From IMG/VR virus record IMGVR_UViG_3300010371_000074, positions 1 through 36,972 of that record: a DNA stretch of 36,972 nt. One strand, 5' to 3'. Position numbers and translations under genes: made by a program. Positions 15,939 through 23,115 of this stretch are shown piece by piece (position 1 is the stretch's first letter; each line of letters starts with the position of its first letter). Source of the DNA: a virus. The notes below the pieces were generated by a model. The model searched no databases, had not been told where the DNA came from, and saw only the letters and a list, made by a program, of their open reading frames with translations.

Positions 15939-16222
15939 ATGGCTTAAATTGTAAGACTTTCCAATCAATTATTATTAATAACCAAAAAGTTAATGTTTTG
16001 TTTGGTTTAATCTCAGATTCAAATACAAGAAAGGCGATAGATTATCTTGTTTCATATTTCCGAAAAGAATTCTATTTTGTAGATGCGGATAATGAACAAG
16101 ATTTAGCGACCAAATATAATATTAGGATTATTCCAACTCTCTTAATGTTTGATAATGCACAGGTGATAAATTCAGTTGAAGGAACAGAATCCATTCGTGA
16201 TTACGTTATGCCAAAATCGTAA
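15935..16222 (+). CDS. Thioredoxin-fold protein without CxxC
   Basis: The 95-residue product follows the second half of a thioredoxin: a FYFVDADNEQDLATKYNI element, then RIIPTLLMFDNAQVI with the cis-proline, and a VEGTESI turn. The usual WCxPC site is replaced by GLISDSNTR, so it cannot act as a disulfide reductase. It may be a binding or scaffolding version; T7 DNA polymerase recruits host thioredoxin without redox chemistry, but nothing links this protein to the polymerase here. Confidence 0.65.
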   Translation: MNGLNCKTFQSIIINNQKVNVLFGLISDSNTRKAIDYLVSYFRKEFYFVDADNEQDLATKYNIRIIPTLLMFDNAQVINSVEGTESIRDYVMPKS

Positions 16223-16229
16223 TTAATGG

Positions 16230-16709
16230 ATGAAATTATTACAAATAGAAAATCAATCTTCGGTTTTAAATGAAGAAATTAAAAAAGTAATACCAATTTT
16301 ACAGTTACAAATTAATATCCATTTCTTTCCATATTGGATGAAACATTGTAAACTGAAATTACTGGAAGATAATGAAAGTTTTGATAATAGACATGGTTTG
16401 GTGATTTTAAGAGATGTAGATCCAACTTTATATGAATATAGGTATTGTTTAATTAAACCAGAAAATATTTCATATCCATTATCAATATGGGTTTTAGATT
16501 GGTTATTAAATGAATATAGAAATTTAGGTATTTTTTATACTGTACCAAATAGTAATAAAAGCACTTGGATTTCTCTTGTTGCTGCTACCAATCAATATTA
16601 TGATTTAAAAGGATATAAAGTAGCTGATTTCTTTTTACCAGCTTGGTATTCGGATGATGGTTATAGTAAATTAGAAAATACATATCTTGGTAATATAAGA
16701 CAAAAATGA
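16230..16709 (+). CDS. Hypothetical protein ending inside a tandem duplication
   Basis: The 159-residue product has HGLVILRDVDPTLYEYRYC near residue 56, a WVLDWLLNEYRNLGIFYTV segment, and ADFFLPAWYSDD near residue 133. No family is recognised. Its last 14 codons and stop lie in the first copy of an exact 83-base tandem duplication, so the end of this gene is repeated downstream without its body. The TGA overlaps an ATG that opens only a 28-residue chimeric frame. Confidence 0.6.
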   Translation: MKLLQIENQSSVLNEEIKKVIPILQLQINIHFFPYWMKHCKLKLLEDNESFDNRHGLVILRDVDPTLYEYRYCLIKPENISYPLSIWVLDWLLNEYRNLGIFYTVPNSNKSTWISLVAATNQYYDLKGYKVADFFLPAWYSDDGYSKLENTYLGNIRQK

Positions 16710-16834
16710 TAACAATTGTTTGTAAAAACTTGATGTATATTTCAATTGGTAAATTAGAAAATACATATCTTGGTAATATAAGACAAAAATGATAACAATT
16801 GTTTGTAAAAACTTGATGTATATTTCAATTGGTA
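16666..16834 (+). repeat. Exact 83-base tandem duplication spanning a gene junction
   Basis: Bases 16666-16751 and 16749-16834 are identical (86-base match, offset 83). Each copy holds the last codons of the upstream gene, its TGA, and the first 15 codons of the downstream gene. The upstream gene uses copy 1 for its end and the downstream gene uses copy 2 for its start, so both stay intact. Between them lies a 28-codon chimera (start-side residues MITIVCKNLMYISIG joined to end-side residues KLENTYLGNIRQK). Confidence 0.95.
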
Positions 16835-17481
16835 TATTTTTTATAATTGCATCCACTGTAATTTGGAAAATACCAAATGAAATTATATCATTTCGTGGTC
16901 ATACATTTCGGGAAATTCAACAAACAAGGGAACAAACTTTTACCAGAATTGATACAGCAACTAATAAATTAGATAAAAGAATTAATAGTATCCAAAGACA
17001 ATTATTTAAACAATTGGATAACGCAGAAAAGGATGCTAATAACCAATTAACACAAACAAATAATACTTTAAAATCGGTTGCTGATAATTACAATAAAATA
17101 CCAAATCAATTGGAATCAAGATTAGAAAAGATAGATCCATATTTGGATTGTAAAAATAATGCATATTGTTGGCAAGGTTTAACCACAGATACGTTGAGAG
17201 AAACTAGAAATACCATGCAATCTGTAAGACAAACAGCAAATGTGGTTAGTACTACATTACCAGAAGTGGAAAAAAATGTGGATTTAACAACTAAGAATTT
17301 TCAAGAAATTACTGCAAATATTAATAAAACATTACCCGTAATTACTCAAAACTCACAAGAAATTTCTAAAAATATTAATAGATTGACTCAAAAGCATTGG
17401 TATGATAGATTATTAGAAGTGGGAGTTTCGGGAAGTGCAATTTATTATAATTTATATAGGAGTTTATTATTAACAAAATGA
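16789..17481 (+). CDS. Membrane-anchored coiled-coil protein
   Basis: The 230-residue product has an N-terminal membrane segment (about residues 8-27, YISIGIFFIIASTVIW) and then a long helical region rich in Gln, Asn, Thr and Ile heptads from residue ~35 to ~205, resembling the signalling helices of chemoreceptors or the helical rods of MCE-type proteins. Two cysteines (LDCKNNAYCWQ) sit in the middle. No enzymatic motif is seen. The start lies in the second copy of the tandem duplication. The TGA overlaps the next ATG. Confidence 0.6.
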   Translation: MITIVCKNLMYISIGIFFIIASTVIWKIPNEIISFRGHTFREIQQTREQTFTRIDTATNKLDKRINSIQRQLFKQLDNAEKDANNQLTQTNNTLKSVADNYNKIPNQLESRLEKIDPYLDCKNNAYCWQGLTTDTLRETRNTMQSVRQTANVVSTTLPEVEKNVDLTTKNFQEITANINKTLPVITQNSQEISKNINRLTQKHWYDRLLEVGVSGSAIYYNLYRSLLLTK

Positions 17482-17984
17482 AATCAGTTTATATTGCCTC
17501 GCCATATGGTTTTTCTGAAGCAACAATATATTTTTATAAAAATATTATTTTACCATCTTTAAAAAATGAATTAGGACTTATCGTATTTGATCCTTGGGAT
17601 TTGGATCCCAAGCTTAAAATACGATTAAATCAACTACAAACGTCAGAATATCAAAATATTAATCAGTGGAAAGATTTTAATTATCTAGTTGCATTACAAA
17701 ATAGAATATCAATTCAACGGTGTGATTTTATGATTGCAATTTTGGATGGAACTGATGTTGATAGTGGAACCGCATCAGAAATTGGTTATGCTGTAGGTAT
17801 TGGTAAAAGAGTTTATGGATACCGCGGTGATTTTAGATTAATTTCCGATAATATTGGTAGTAAAGTAAATTTACAAGTGGAATCATTTTTGCAAAAGATA
17901 TATTTTGATTGGAATGAGTTAATAATTGATATGAAAAATTATCAATTGGTAGAAATTAAGGTAAAACAAGTTTGTAGAGATTAA
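17478..17984 (+). CDS. Nucleoside 2-deoxyribosyltransferase-like enzyme
   Basis: The 168-residue protein starts SVYIASPYGFSEA, the family's first strand and loop, and has FMIAILDGTDVDSGTASEIGYA near residue 84, where the family's Asp and the nucleophilic Glu (SEIGYA) sit, followed by GIGKRVYGYRGDFR. Such enzymes exchange the base of deoxynucleosides or hydrolyse dNMPs. In this phage it would work on nucleotide salvage with the dUTPase, deaminase and thymidylate kinase. Length fits the family (~150-170 residues). Confidence 0.85.
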   Translation: MKSVYIASPYGFSEATIYFYKNIILPSLKNELGLIVFDPWDLDPKLKIRLNQLQTSEYQNINQWKDFNYLVALQNRISIQRCDFMIAILDGTDVDSGTASEIGYAVGIGKRVYGYRGDFRLISDNIGSKVNLQVESFLQKIYFDWNELIIDMKNYQLVEIKVKQVCRD

Positions 17985-17991
17985 GGACAAA

Positions 17992-18342
17992 ATGAAAACA
18001 ATTATTCTATTATTTTTAAGTAGTATTTTAGTATTTGGTGCAGAAACAAAGAAGAGTCCTGCTCCAGAGAAATCAAAGGTATTGATCCAAACAGCCCAAA
18101 AGGTGGTAATTAAACCAGAAGATATTTTAAAGATTCGTAATTTACAAGTAAAATACTTAACTTTACTCCAAAGTGATATTGTTAAAAATTTTATCCAAAC
18201 ATCTTCTAACTTAAATGCAACAATTCAAGAGGTACAAAAACAATATAATTGTTCCGTTATGACTCCAACGGAAGATGGTTTTGATTGTATTTCTACTGGT
18301 AAAACAAATGTATTACCACAAAAAGAAAAAGTAAAGAAATGA
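17992..18342 (+). CDS. Exported small protein with signal peptide
   Basis: The 116-residue product begins MKTIILLFLSSILVFGAETK, a clear Sec signal peptide with likely cleavage after FGA. The mature part is helical and basic, with two cysteines (YNCSVM and FDCIST) that could pair in the periplasm, and ends in a Lys-rich tail. AAGGA lies just before the ATG. No family is recognised. An exported phage protein in an early cluster could act in superinfection exclusion or host-envelope change, but this is a guess. Confidence 0.68.
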   Translation: MKTIILLFLSSILVFGAETKKSPAPEKSKVLIQTAQKVVIKPEDILKIRNLQVKYLTLLQSDIVKNFIQTSSNLNATIQEVQKQYNCSVMTPTEDGFDCISTGKTNVLPQKEKVKK

Positions 18343-18878
18343 TTAATCCAGAATTTGTAAAAATACCAACTCTAAAATATTATAAGGAGGAAGGAGTTTC
18401 AGATATTAAATTTGGCACTTCCGAAGCGGCATGTTTTGATTTATCAGCATATTTTTATGTTAATAGGTTATTAACGTCTTATGATGAAAATAATATGAAA
18501 TCGGAAACATCACCTTTTACAACAATAAACAATACCGCATGTATCGATATTAGACCAAAAGAAAGGTTATTAATTCCAACTGGATTATGGTTTGATATTC
18601 CAAAGGGGTGGAGTTTACGAGTACATCCACGTTCTGGTAGATCCGTAAAAGATGGTTTAAATTTAATTAATTGTGAAGGTGTTATTGATTCGGATTATGT
18701 GGATGAAGTGATGATTACTTTATTTAATAATACTAAGGAAGTTCAATATATTACCAGTGGAGAACGATTAGCCCAAGCAGAATTAGTTCCAGTGTATACA
18801 TTTAATACCCAAATTTTGGGTAATAAACCTGATAAAAAAGGTGATCGGACTGGTGGTTTTGGAAGTACAGGTAATTAA
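18339..18878 (+). CDS. dut: dUTPase (trimeric, all-beta)
   Basis: All five dUTPase motifs are present in this 179-residue protein: ACFDLSA (I, near residue 31), HPRSGRSVKDG (II, near 98), NCEGVIDSDYVDEV (III, near 114), GERLAQAEL (IV, near 146) and DRTGGFGSTG (V, at the C-terminus). It hydrolyses dUTP to dUMP, keeping uracil out of DNA and feeding thymidylate synthesis. An insertion of roughly 25 residues after motif I (LLTSYDENNMKSETSP region) makes it longer than the usual ~150. A hairpin follows the gene. Confidence 0.95.
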   Translation: MINPEFVKIPTLKYYKEEGVSDIKFGTSEAACFDLSAYFYVNRLLTSYDENNMKSETSPFTTINNTACIDIRPKERLLIPTGLWFDIPKGWSLRVHPRSGRSVKDGLNLINCEGVIDSDYVDEVMITLFNNTKEVQYITSGERLAQAELVPVYTFNTQILGNKPDKKGDRTGGFGSTGN

Positions 18879-18891
18879 GTAACTAAATAGA

Positions 18892-18924
18892 TTTTGTAAG
18901 AATGCCTAATGGGTTCTTACAAAA
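18892..18924 (+). terminator. Hairpin after the dUTPase gene, likely terminator or processing site
   Basis: TTTTGTAAGAA (18892-18902) pairs perfectly with TTCTTACAAAA (18914-18924); the 11-base loop can add a CC/GG pair pair around TAAT. A T-rich but not pure T tract (ATTTAATTCTT) follows. It separates the accessory operon from the Hsp20 gene. Confidence 0.65.
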
Positions 18925-18959
18925 ATTTAATTCTTGCTAAAAAATAGGAGAAATAAAAA

Positions 18960-19526
18960 ATGTCAGAAAAGACTTTGACAGTAGGTAAAATTAATTTCAA
19001 TAATGATAGAAAATTTACCGATAATTTTAATAATTGTGTAAGTATTAGTCTACCTAATACATATTATGGGTGGGAAGATTGGATTTATGATAAATTATGG
19101 CCAACCGTGGTACCACAACCATGGAATGCTCAACCAGTTGTTTTTTATAATAATGTAGAGGACTCTAAATTTCCAAAATATGATGTGTATTATAATAATG
19201 ATAAAACTTTATTAATTTTTGATTTTGCTTTAGCTGGTTATCACAAATCAGAAATGCAGGTGGAATTTAAACCAGAAAATAGAGTTTTAACTATTGAGGT
19301 TGGAACATTTAAAGTTTCAGACTATGAAGCAGAAATTTCTTTACGTGATAATAAAAATCGAGAATATGTCACGAATGGTATTTCTAAGCGAGCATTTATT
19401 AAAACATTTAACATTGGATTGTATTTTGAACCAAAAGAAACAACTTTTAAAGATGGTTTATTAAAAATTGTTTTTGAAAAAATTTTACCAAGTGAAAAAC
19501 AACCTAAAATATTAGAAATAAAATAA
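18960..19526 (+). CDS. Small heat-shock protein Hsp20 family
   Basis: The 188-residue protein carries an alpha-crystallin-like domain from about residue 70: YDVYYNNDKTLLIFDFALAGYHKSEMQVEF, then a strand with RVLTIEVG, an RAFIKTFNIGL strand, and FKDGLLKIVFEKILP, the family's GxLxI-type end. Hsp20 genes are typical of T4-like cyanophages and related marine phages, where the product is thought to help virion or tail assembly. A good TAGGAG lies 9 bases before the ATG. It stands alone between two hairpins. Confidence 0.85.
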   Translation: MSEKTLTVGKINFNNDRKFTDNFNNCVSISLPNTYYGWEDWIYDKLWPTVVPQPWNAQPVVFYNNVEDSKFPKYDVYYNNDKTLLIFDFALAGYHKSEMQVEFKPENRVLTIEVGTFKVSDYEAEISLRDNKNREYVTNGISKRAFIKTFNIGLYFEPKETTFKDGLLKIVFEKILPSEKQPKILEIK

Positions 19527-19535
19527 ATTTTAGCA

Positions 19536-19541
19536 TATAAT
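19536..19541 (+). promoter_or_regulatory. Possible -10 box upstream of the candidate small RNA
   Basis: TATAAT lies 10 bases after the Hsp20 stop. The -35 is poor (TTAGAA at 19512-19517) and TGn is absent. It would start a transcript near 19547-19549 running into the 19632 terminator. A second TATAAT at 19609-19614 with TTGGTT 16 bases before it is also possible. Confidence 0.4.
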
Positions 19542-19545
19542 CTGG

Positions 19546-19666
19546 AGCAAATCTTTTGGATTTGTGGTGCTAAATCCACCAATAAATTGGTTTCCACCCA
19601 AGTGTGGATATAATCAAGAGGTTCAGAAATTAAATTCCTAGTAATTATTGAAATTACTAGGAATTT
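19546..19666 (+). ncRNA. Candidate small structured RNA before the polymerase gene
   Basis: The 158-base gap between Hsp20 and DNA polymerase has no ORF but several short hairpins in series: CAAATC/GATTTG (19548-19564), ACCAA/TTGGT around 19578-19592, and TCCAC/GTGGA around 19592-19608. They are followed by a strong 15-base-pair terminator. GGATTT (19558-19563) can instead pair with AAATCC (19572-19577), so two exclusive folds of the first part exist. No known RNA family is recognised. It could be an independent sRNA or the tail of the Hsp20 transcript. Confidence 0.4.
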
Positions 19667-19668
19667 TT
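19632..19668 (+). terminator. Rho-independent terminator upstream of DNA polymerase
   Basis: A 15-base-pair perfect hairpin (arms 19632-19646 and 19652-19666, loop ATTGA) is followed by T residues. It should end transcription coming from Hsp20 or the candidate small RNA. Its loop contains the -35 of the polymerase promoter. Confidence 0.8.
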
Positions 19669-19676
19669 GTTATAAT
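19648..19676 (+). promoter_or_regulatory. DNA polymerase promoter, extended -10, overlapping the terminator
   Basis: TTGAAA (19648-19653), 17-base spacer, TATAAT (19671-19676) preceded by TGT. The -35 lies in the terminator loop and the spacer in its 3' arm. The -10 ends 8 bases before the polymerase ATG, which predicts a leaderless mRNA. Confidence 0.75.
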
Positions 19677-19684
19677 TAGAGAGA

Positions 19685-22204
19685 ATGTCTTTTTATACAT
19701 CAGTTAACGTAATTGGTAATAATATATGTGTTAGAGAAATAAAAGACAATAAGAAAATTCAAAGAAGAATTCCATATAAACCTTCTCTATTTGTTCCTAC
19801 CAATAAGAAAACAAAATACCAAAGTTTATTTGAACAACCATTACAAAAGATAGATTTTGAAGATATTAAATCTGCTAAGGATTTCATTAGACAATACAAA
19901 GAAGTGGATAATTTTAAAATCCATGGTTACAGTAGCTTTGAATATCCATGGATTGCGGAAAATTATCCACAAGAAGATATTGTATATCAAAAAGATTTAC
20001 TTAGGATTTTCTTTTTAGATATTGAAACAGAAGCCGAACAAGCATTTCCTAAAGCTTTTGATCCTACCGAAAGAATTAACCTTATTACTATTAAGGTATT
20101 TGGTGGAAAATTTCATGTATTTGCTTTAGATGATTATGAAACCGAATATAAAGTCCATAGAAATGATGTAATTTATAAGGCTTTTTCAACAGAAGAAGAA
20201 ATGTTGGAAGCAGTCATAGAATTTTGGTCTAATGATTATCCTGATATTGTAACTCACTGGAATGGTGCACAATTTGACATTCCATATACATATAACCGAA
20301 CTTGTCTTTTATTAGGTGAAGATGTAGCAAAACGATTTAGTCCATGGAAAACGATTCGTAAAAAGACATTGAAAATTATGGGACAGGATATTGAATCTTA
20401 TAATTTTCTAGGAATTACTTCTTTAGATTATCTCCAATTATACAAGAAAAATATTTTAGAGCCAAGAGAGAGTTATACACTTGGTTATATTACTCAACAT
20501 GATTTAAGTATTACCAAAATTGATCATACTGAATATAAAACCTTTTCAGAATTTTATCATAAAGATTTTCAAAAATATACCGAATATAACATCCGAGATA
20601 CTGAACTTTTAGAATTATTGGATAACAAATGGCAATTGTTAGAACGTTCTATAACAGTTGGTTTCATGATGCATGTGAATTGGGAAGATACTTTAAGCCA
20701 GGTTAGGTGCTGGGAAAATTATATTTATTTTCATCTTGGAAAAAGAAACCAATATGTAGCCTTAAAAGAACCTTCGGATAAAGATGAAGAATTTGAAGGA
20801 GCATATGTAAAAGAACCAATTCCAGGACTTTATGATTGGGTATTTTCTGTTGATGTTTCCGGGCTATATCCGAATTTAATGGCATCTATTAATATATCAC
20901 CAGAAACAATTATTAATGAAATTCCAGAGAATATTAATGAACAAGATATTTTATCAGGTAAACAATATCCTTTTTTAAAAGAACATAATTATTCTGCCTC
21001 GGCCAATGGTTATCTATATAAAAGAGATAAACAAGGTATTATTCCAGAATTATTAACCCATGTTTTAAAACAAAAAGATTATTATGATGATTTGGCAGCA
21101 AAGGCTACCGATTCAATGGAAATTGCTCGATTTGGTATGAATAGGAGTGCCTATAAGGTCTCTGGTAATTCGGCATACGGCGCGATTGGCAACGAATTCT
21201 TTTCTTTGTATGATTTACGTACCGCTACATCGGTAACAATTAGTGGAAGAACTGGTATTCAGTTTGTTGCTAGGCGAATTAATGAATATTTGAATAAAAT
21301 ATTAAAAACAAATAATCGAGATTATGTGGTGATGATTGATACTGATTCGAATTATGTAGTATTAGATGATTTGGTAAAGAAAGTGTTACCGAATGAAACA
21401 GATAAATTGAAAATTGCTCGATTTGTAGATAAAGTATGTACTGAAAAGATTCAACCAATTATTAATCAAGCATTCCAAGATTTTGCAGAAACTTTGAATA
21501 TGTACAAAAATACATTTATTATGAAACGTGAAAAAATCATGGATGGTTTAATTTGTACAGCAAAGAAACGTTATGCGATGAGTGTGGTAATTGATGAAAA
21601 GAATAAGAAATATAATCCACCAAAAGTATCATTTAAAGGTTTGGAAGCTGTGAAAGCAAATAATCCTAAGTTTTGTCGAGATAAGATGAAAGAAGGTGTT
21701 AATCTTATATTTACTACCAGAGATAATGATAAAATTATTGAATTTATTGCTGATACTAAGAAAACTTTCATGCAATTACCACTTCAAGATATTGCCAAAC
21801 CAAGTGGTATTCATGAAATTGACAAATATATCAATAAAGATTCAAAAAACCAATTAAATTATTATTTTGAGGATATTGAAGGTTTGGTATTTTTAAAAGG
21901 AACTCCGTTTCATATTAAAGCTGCTCTATTGTTTAATTTTCTGATTCGAGAAAAGAAATTGGATAAGAAGTATCAAAAAATTAAGAAATCAGATAAAATT
22001 AAAATTTTGATGTTGAAAGAATTGAATCCAACCATGCAAGATGCTATTGGATATCTTGATACTTTTCCAAAGGAATTTGATTTAGATGGTTATATTGATA
22101 AAGAACAACAATGGGAAAAAACATTTCTAGAACCATTTACAATTATTTTGGATGCTATTTCTTATACCAATGAAAAAATTGATACTTTAGATGAATGGTT
22201 TTAA
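19685..22204 (+). CDS. 43: Family B DNA polymerase (gp43)
   Basis: This 839-residue replicative polymerase has the 3'-5' exonuclease motif FFLDIETE (D112, E114), a later THWNGAQFDIPY Exo II segment, polymerase motif A SVDVSGLYPNLMASIN near residue 388, motif B NRSAYKVSGNSAYGAIGN near residue 490, and motif C MIDTDSNYV near residue 552. It is slightly shorter than T4 gp43 (898). The C-terminus IDTLDEWF fits the clamp-binding tail known in T4 and RB69 polymerases. The start follows a strong promoter at 8 bases, so translation probably begins on a leaderless mRNA; GAGAG before the ATG would lie outside or at the very end of the transcript. Confidence 0.97.
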   Translation: MSFYTSVNVIGNNICVREIKDNKKIQRRIPYKPSLFVPTNKKTKYQSLFEQPLQKIDFEDIKSAKDFIRQYKEVDNFKIHGYSSFEYPWIAENYPQEDIVYQKDLLRIFFLDIETEAEQAFPKAFDPTERINLITIKVFGGKFHVFALDDYETEYKVHRNDVIYKAFSTEEEMLEAVIEFWSNDYPDIVTHWNGAQFDIPYTYNRTCLLLGEDVAKRFSPWKTIRKKTLKIMGQDIESYNFLGITSLDYLQLYKKNILEPRESYTLGYITQHDLSITKIDHTEYKTFSEFYHKDFQKYTEYNIRDTELLELLDNKWQLLERSITVGFMMHVNWEDTLSQVRCWENYIYFHLGKRNQYVALKEPSDKDEEFEGAYVKEPIPGLYDWVFSVDVSGLYPNLMASINISPETIINEIPENINEQDILSGKQYPFLKEHNYSASANGYLYKRDKQGIIPELLTHVLKQKDYYDDLAAKATDSMEIARFGMNRSAYKVSGNSAYGAIGNEFFSLYDLRTATSVTISGRTGIQFVARRINEYLNKILKTNNRDYVVMIDTDSNYVVLDDLVKKVLPNETDKLKIARFVDKVCTEKIQPIINQAFQDFAETLNMYKNTFIMKREKIMDGLICTAKKRYAMSVVIDEKNKKYNPPKVSFKGLEAVKANNPKFCRDKMKEGVNLIFTTRDNDKIIEFIADTKKTFMQLPLQDIAKPSGIHEIDKYINKDSKNQLNYYFEDIEGLVFLKGTPFHIKAALLFNFLIREKKLDKKYQKIKKSDKIKILMLKELNPTMQDAIGYLDTFPKEFDLDGYIDKEQQWEKTFLEPFTIILDAISYTNEKIDTLDEWF

Positions 22205-22501
22205 ATGACAAAAGTAGTGCATTGTAAAAAAGAAAAATATGATGTGCTTATAGATAGAAGTACAATTTATGGGAATCCTTATAGTCATAAAAAAGGAACA
22301 AAGGCCAAATTTATAACCAAATCAAGAAAAGAATCCATTAAATGTTTTAGAAAATGGATTTATACACAACCAGAATTAATAAAACAAGCTAAAAAAGAAT
22401 TGAAAGATAGAATATTAGGTTGTTGGTGTAAACCAAAGGCATGCCATGGTGATATTTGGGTAGAAATTTTAGATAATTCTTTTTTAGATGAATGGTTTTA
22501 A
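22205..22501 (+). CDS. DUF4326 protein
   Basis: The 98-residue product has the DUF4326 pattern: an IYGNPYSHKKGT segment near residue 24, KCFRKWIYTQPEL, and LGCWCKPKACHGDIWVEIL near residue 70. Family function is unknown; the Cys/His cluster CWCKPKACHGD is the conserved core. The gene abuts the polymerase stop (TAAATG), and its C-terminus SFLDEWF repeats the LDEWF tail of the polymerase, suggesting that it too binds the sliding clamp. Confidence 0.85.
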   Translation: MTKVVHCKKEKYDVLIDRSTIYGNPYSHKKGTKAKFITKSRKESIKCFRKWIYTQPELIKQAKKELKDRILGCWCKPKACHGDIWVEILDNSFLDEWF

Positions 22502-22507
22502 AAAATC

Positions 22508-22516
22508 TGATATAAT
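22508..22516 (+). promoter_or_regulatory. Extended -10 promoter for the HD-domain gene
   Basis: TGATATAAT ends 8 bases before the ATG at 22525. No good -35 is present, but the TGn extension can compensate. A transcript starting 7 bases downstream would be leaderless. Confidence 0.6.
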
Positions 22517-22524
22517 AAAAGAAT

Positions 22525-23115
22525 ATGGATAAAAGAACAAAAGAAAATTTACTTTATTTAAACGAACAACGTAAAAAAATTTCATACGATATTTTGGACG
22601 ATTGTTGTGAATATGTTTTAATTAGTGATAAATTTCCAAAATGGCCTGGAAGTTCCAATAAACATCATAATTATCCTGGTGGATTGGTAAACCATACTGC
22701 TGAGGTTATGAAATTTGCTTTGGCAATAGCAAAAGAATTTGATGAATTAGTAAATTGGGATGTTATTATTACTTCTGTAATTTTTCATGATTTTGCTAAA
22801 ATTTGGGATTATAACGTATTAGATACTGGTAAAATTGTTGACACCGAATATAAAAATTTGGTGAGGCATGTTGCTGGTTCTCATGCTGAATTTATAAGAG
22901 TTTATACTAATTTTGCTCAATTGGATTATAATTATAGTGCTTATCCTCCTATTGATATCATTAATAAAATCGAACATTGTATTTTAGCACATCATGGTAT
23001 TAAAGATTGGGGATCTCCAATAGAAGCAGGAGTAATTACGGAATCAAGAATTATCCATTATGCTGATATGCTTTCAGCAAAACATGGACCAACCTCGGAG
23101 TACTGGCCAGAATGA
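22525..23115 (+). CDS. HD-domain phosphohydrolase/exonuclease (YhaM-like)
   Basis: The 196-residue protein has HHNYPGGLVNHT near residue 50, VIFHDFAKIWDY near residue 90 (the HD pair), and LAHHGIKDWGSPIEA followed by IIHYADMLSAKHG near residue 155-185. This combination is that of the HD domain in YhaM/CBF1-type 3'-5' exoribonucleases, here without their OB domain. It may degrade RNA or single-stranded DNA or act on a nucleotide. Its stop overlaps the ATG of the next HD gene. Confidence 0.78.
   Translation: MDKRTKENLLYLNEQRKKISYDILDDCCEYVLISDKFPKWPGSSNKHHNYPGGLVNHTAEVMKFALAIAKEFDELVNWDVIITSVIFHDFAKIWDYNVLDTGKIVDTEYKNLVRHVAGSHAEFIRVYTNFAQLDYNYSAYPPIDIINKIEHCILAHHGIKDWGSPIEAGVITESRIIHYADMLSAKHGPTSEYWPE

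Noticed and set aside
18931-18943. TGCTAAAAA as promoter for Hsp20
   Set aside because: The -10 match is poor and the -35 position (TTCTTA) lies in the hairpin arm; a ribosome binding site is clear, but the promoter is not.
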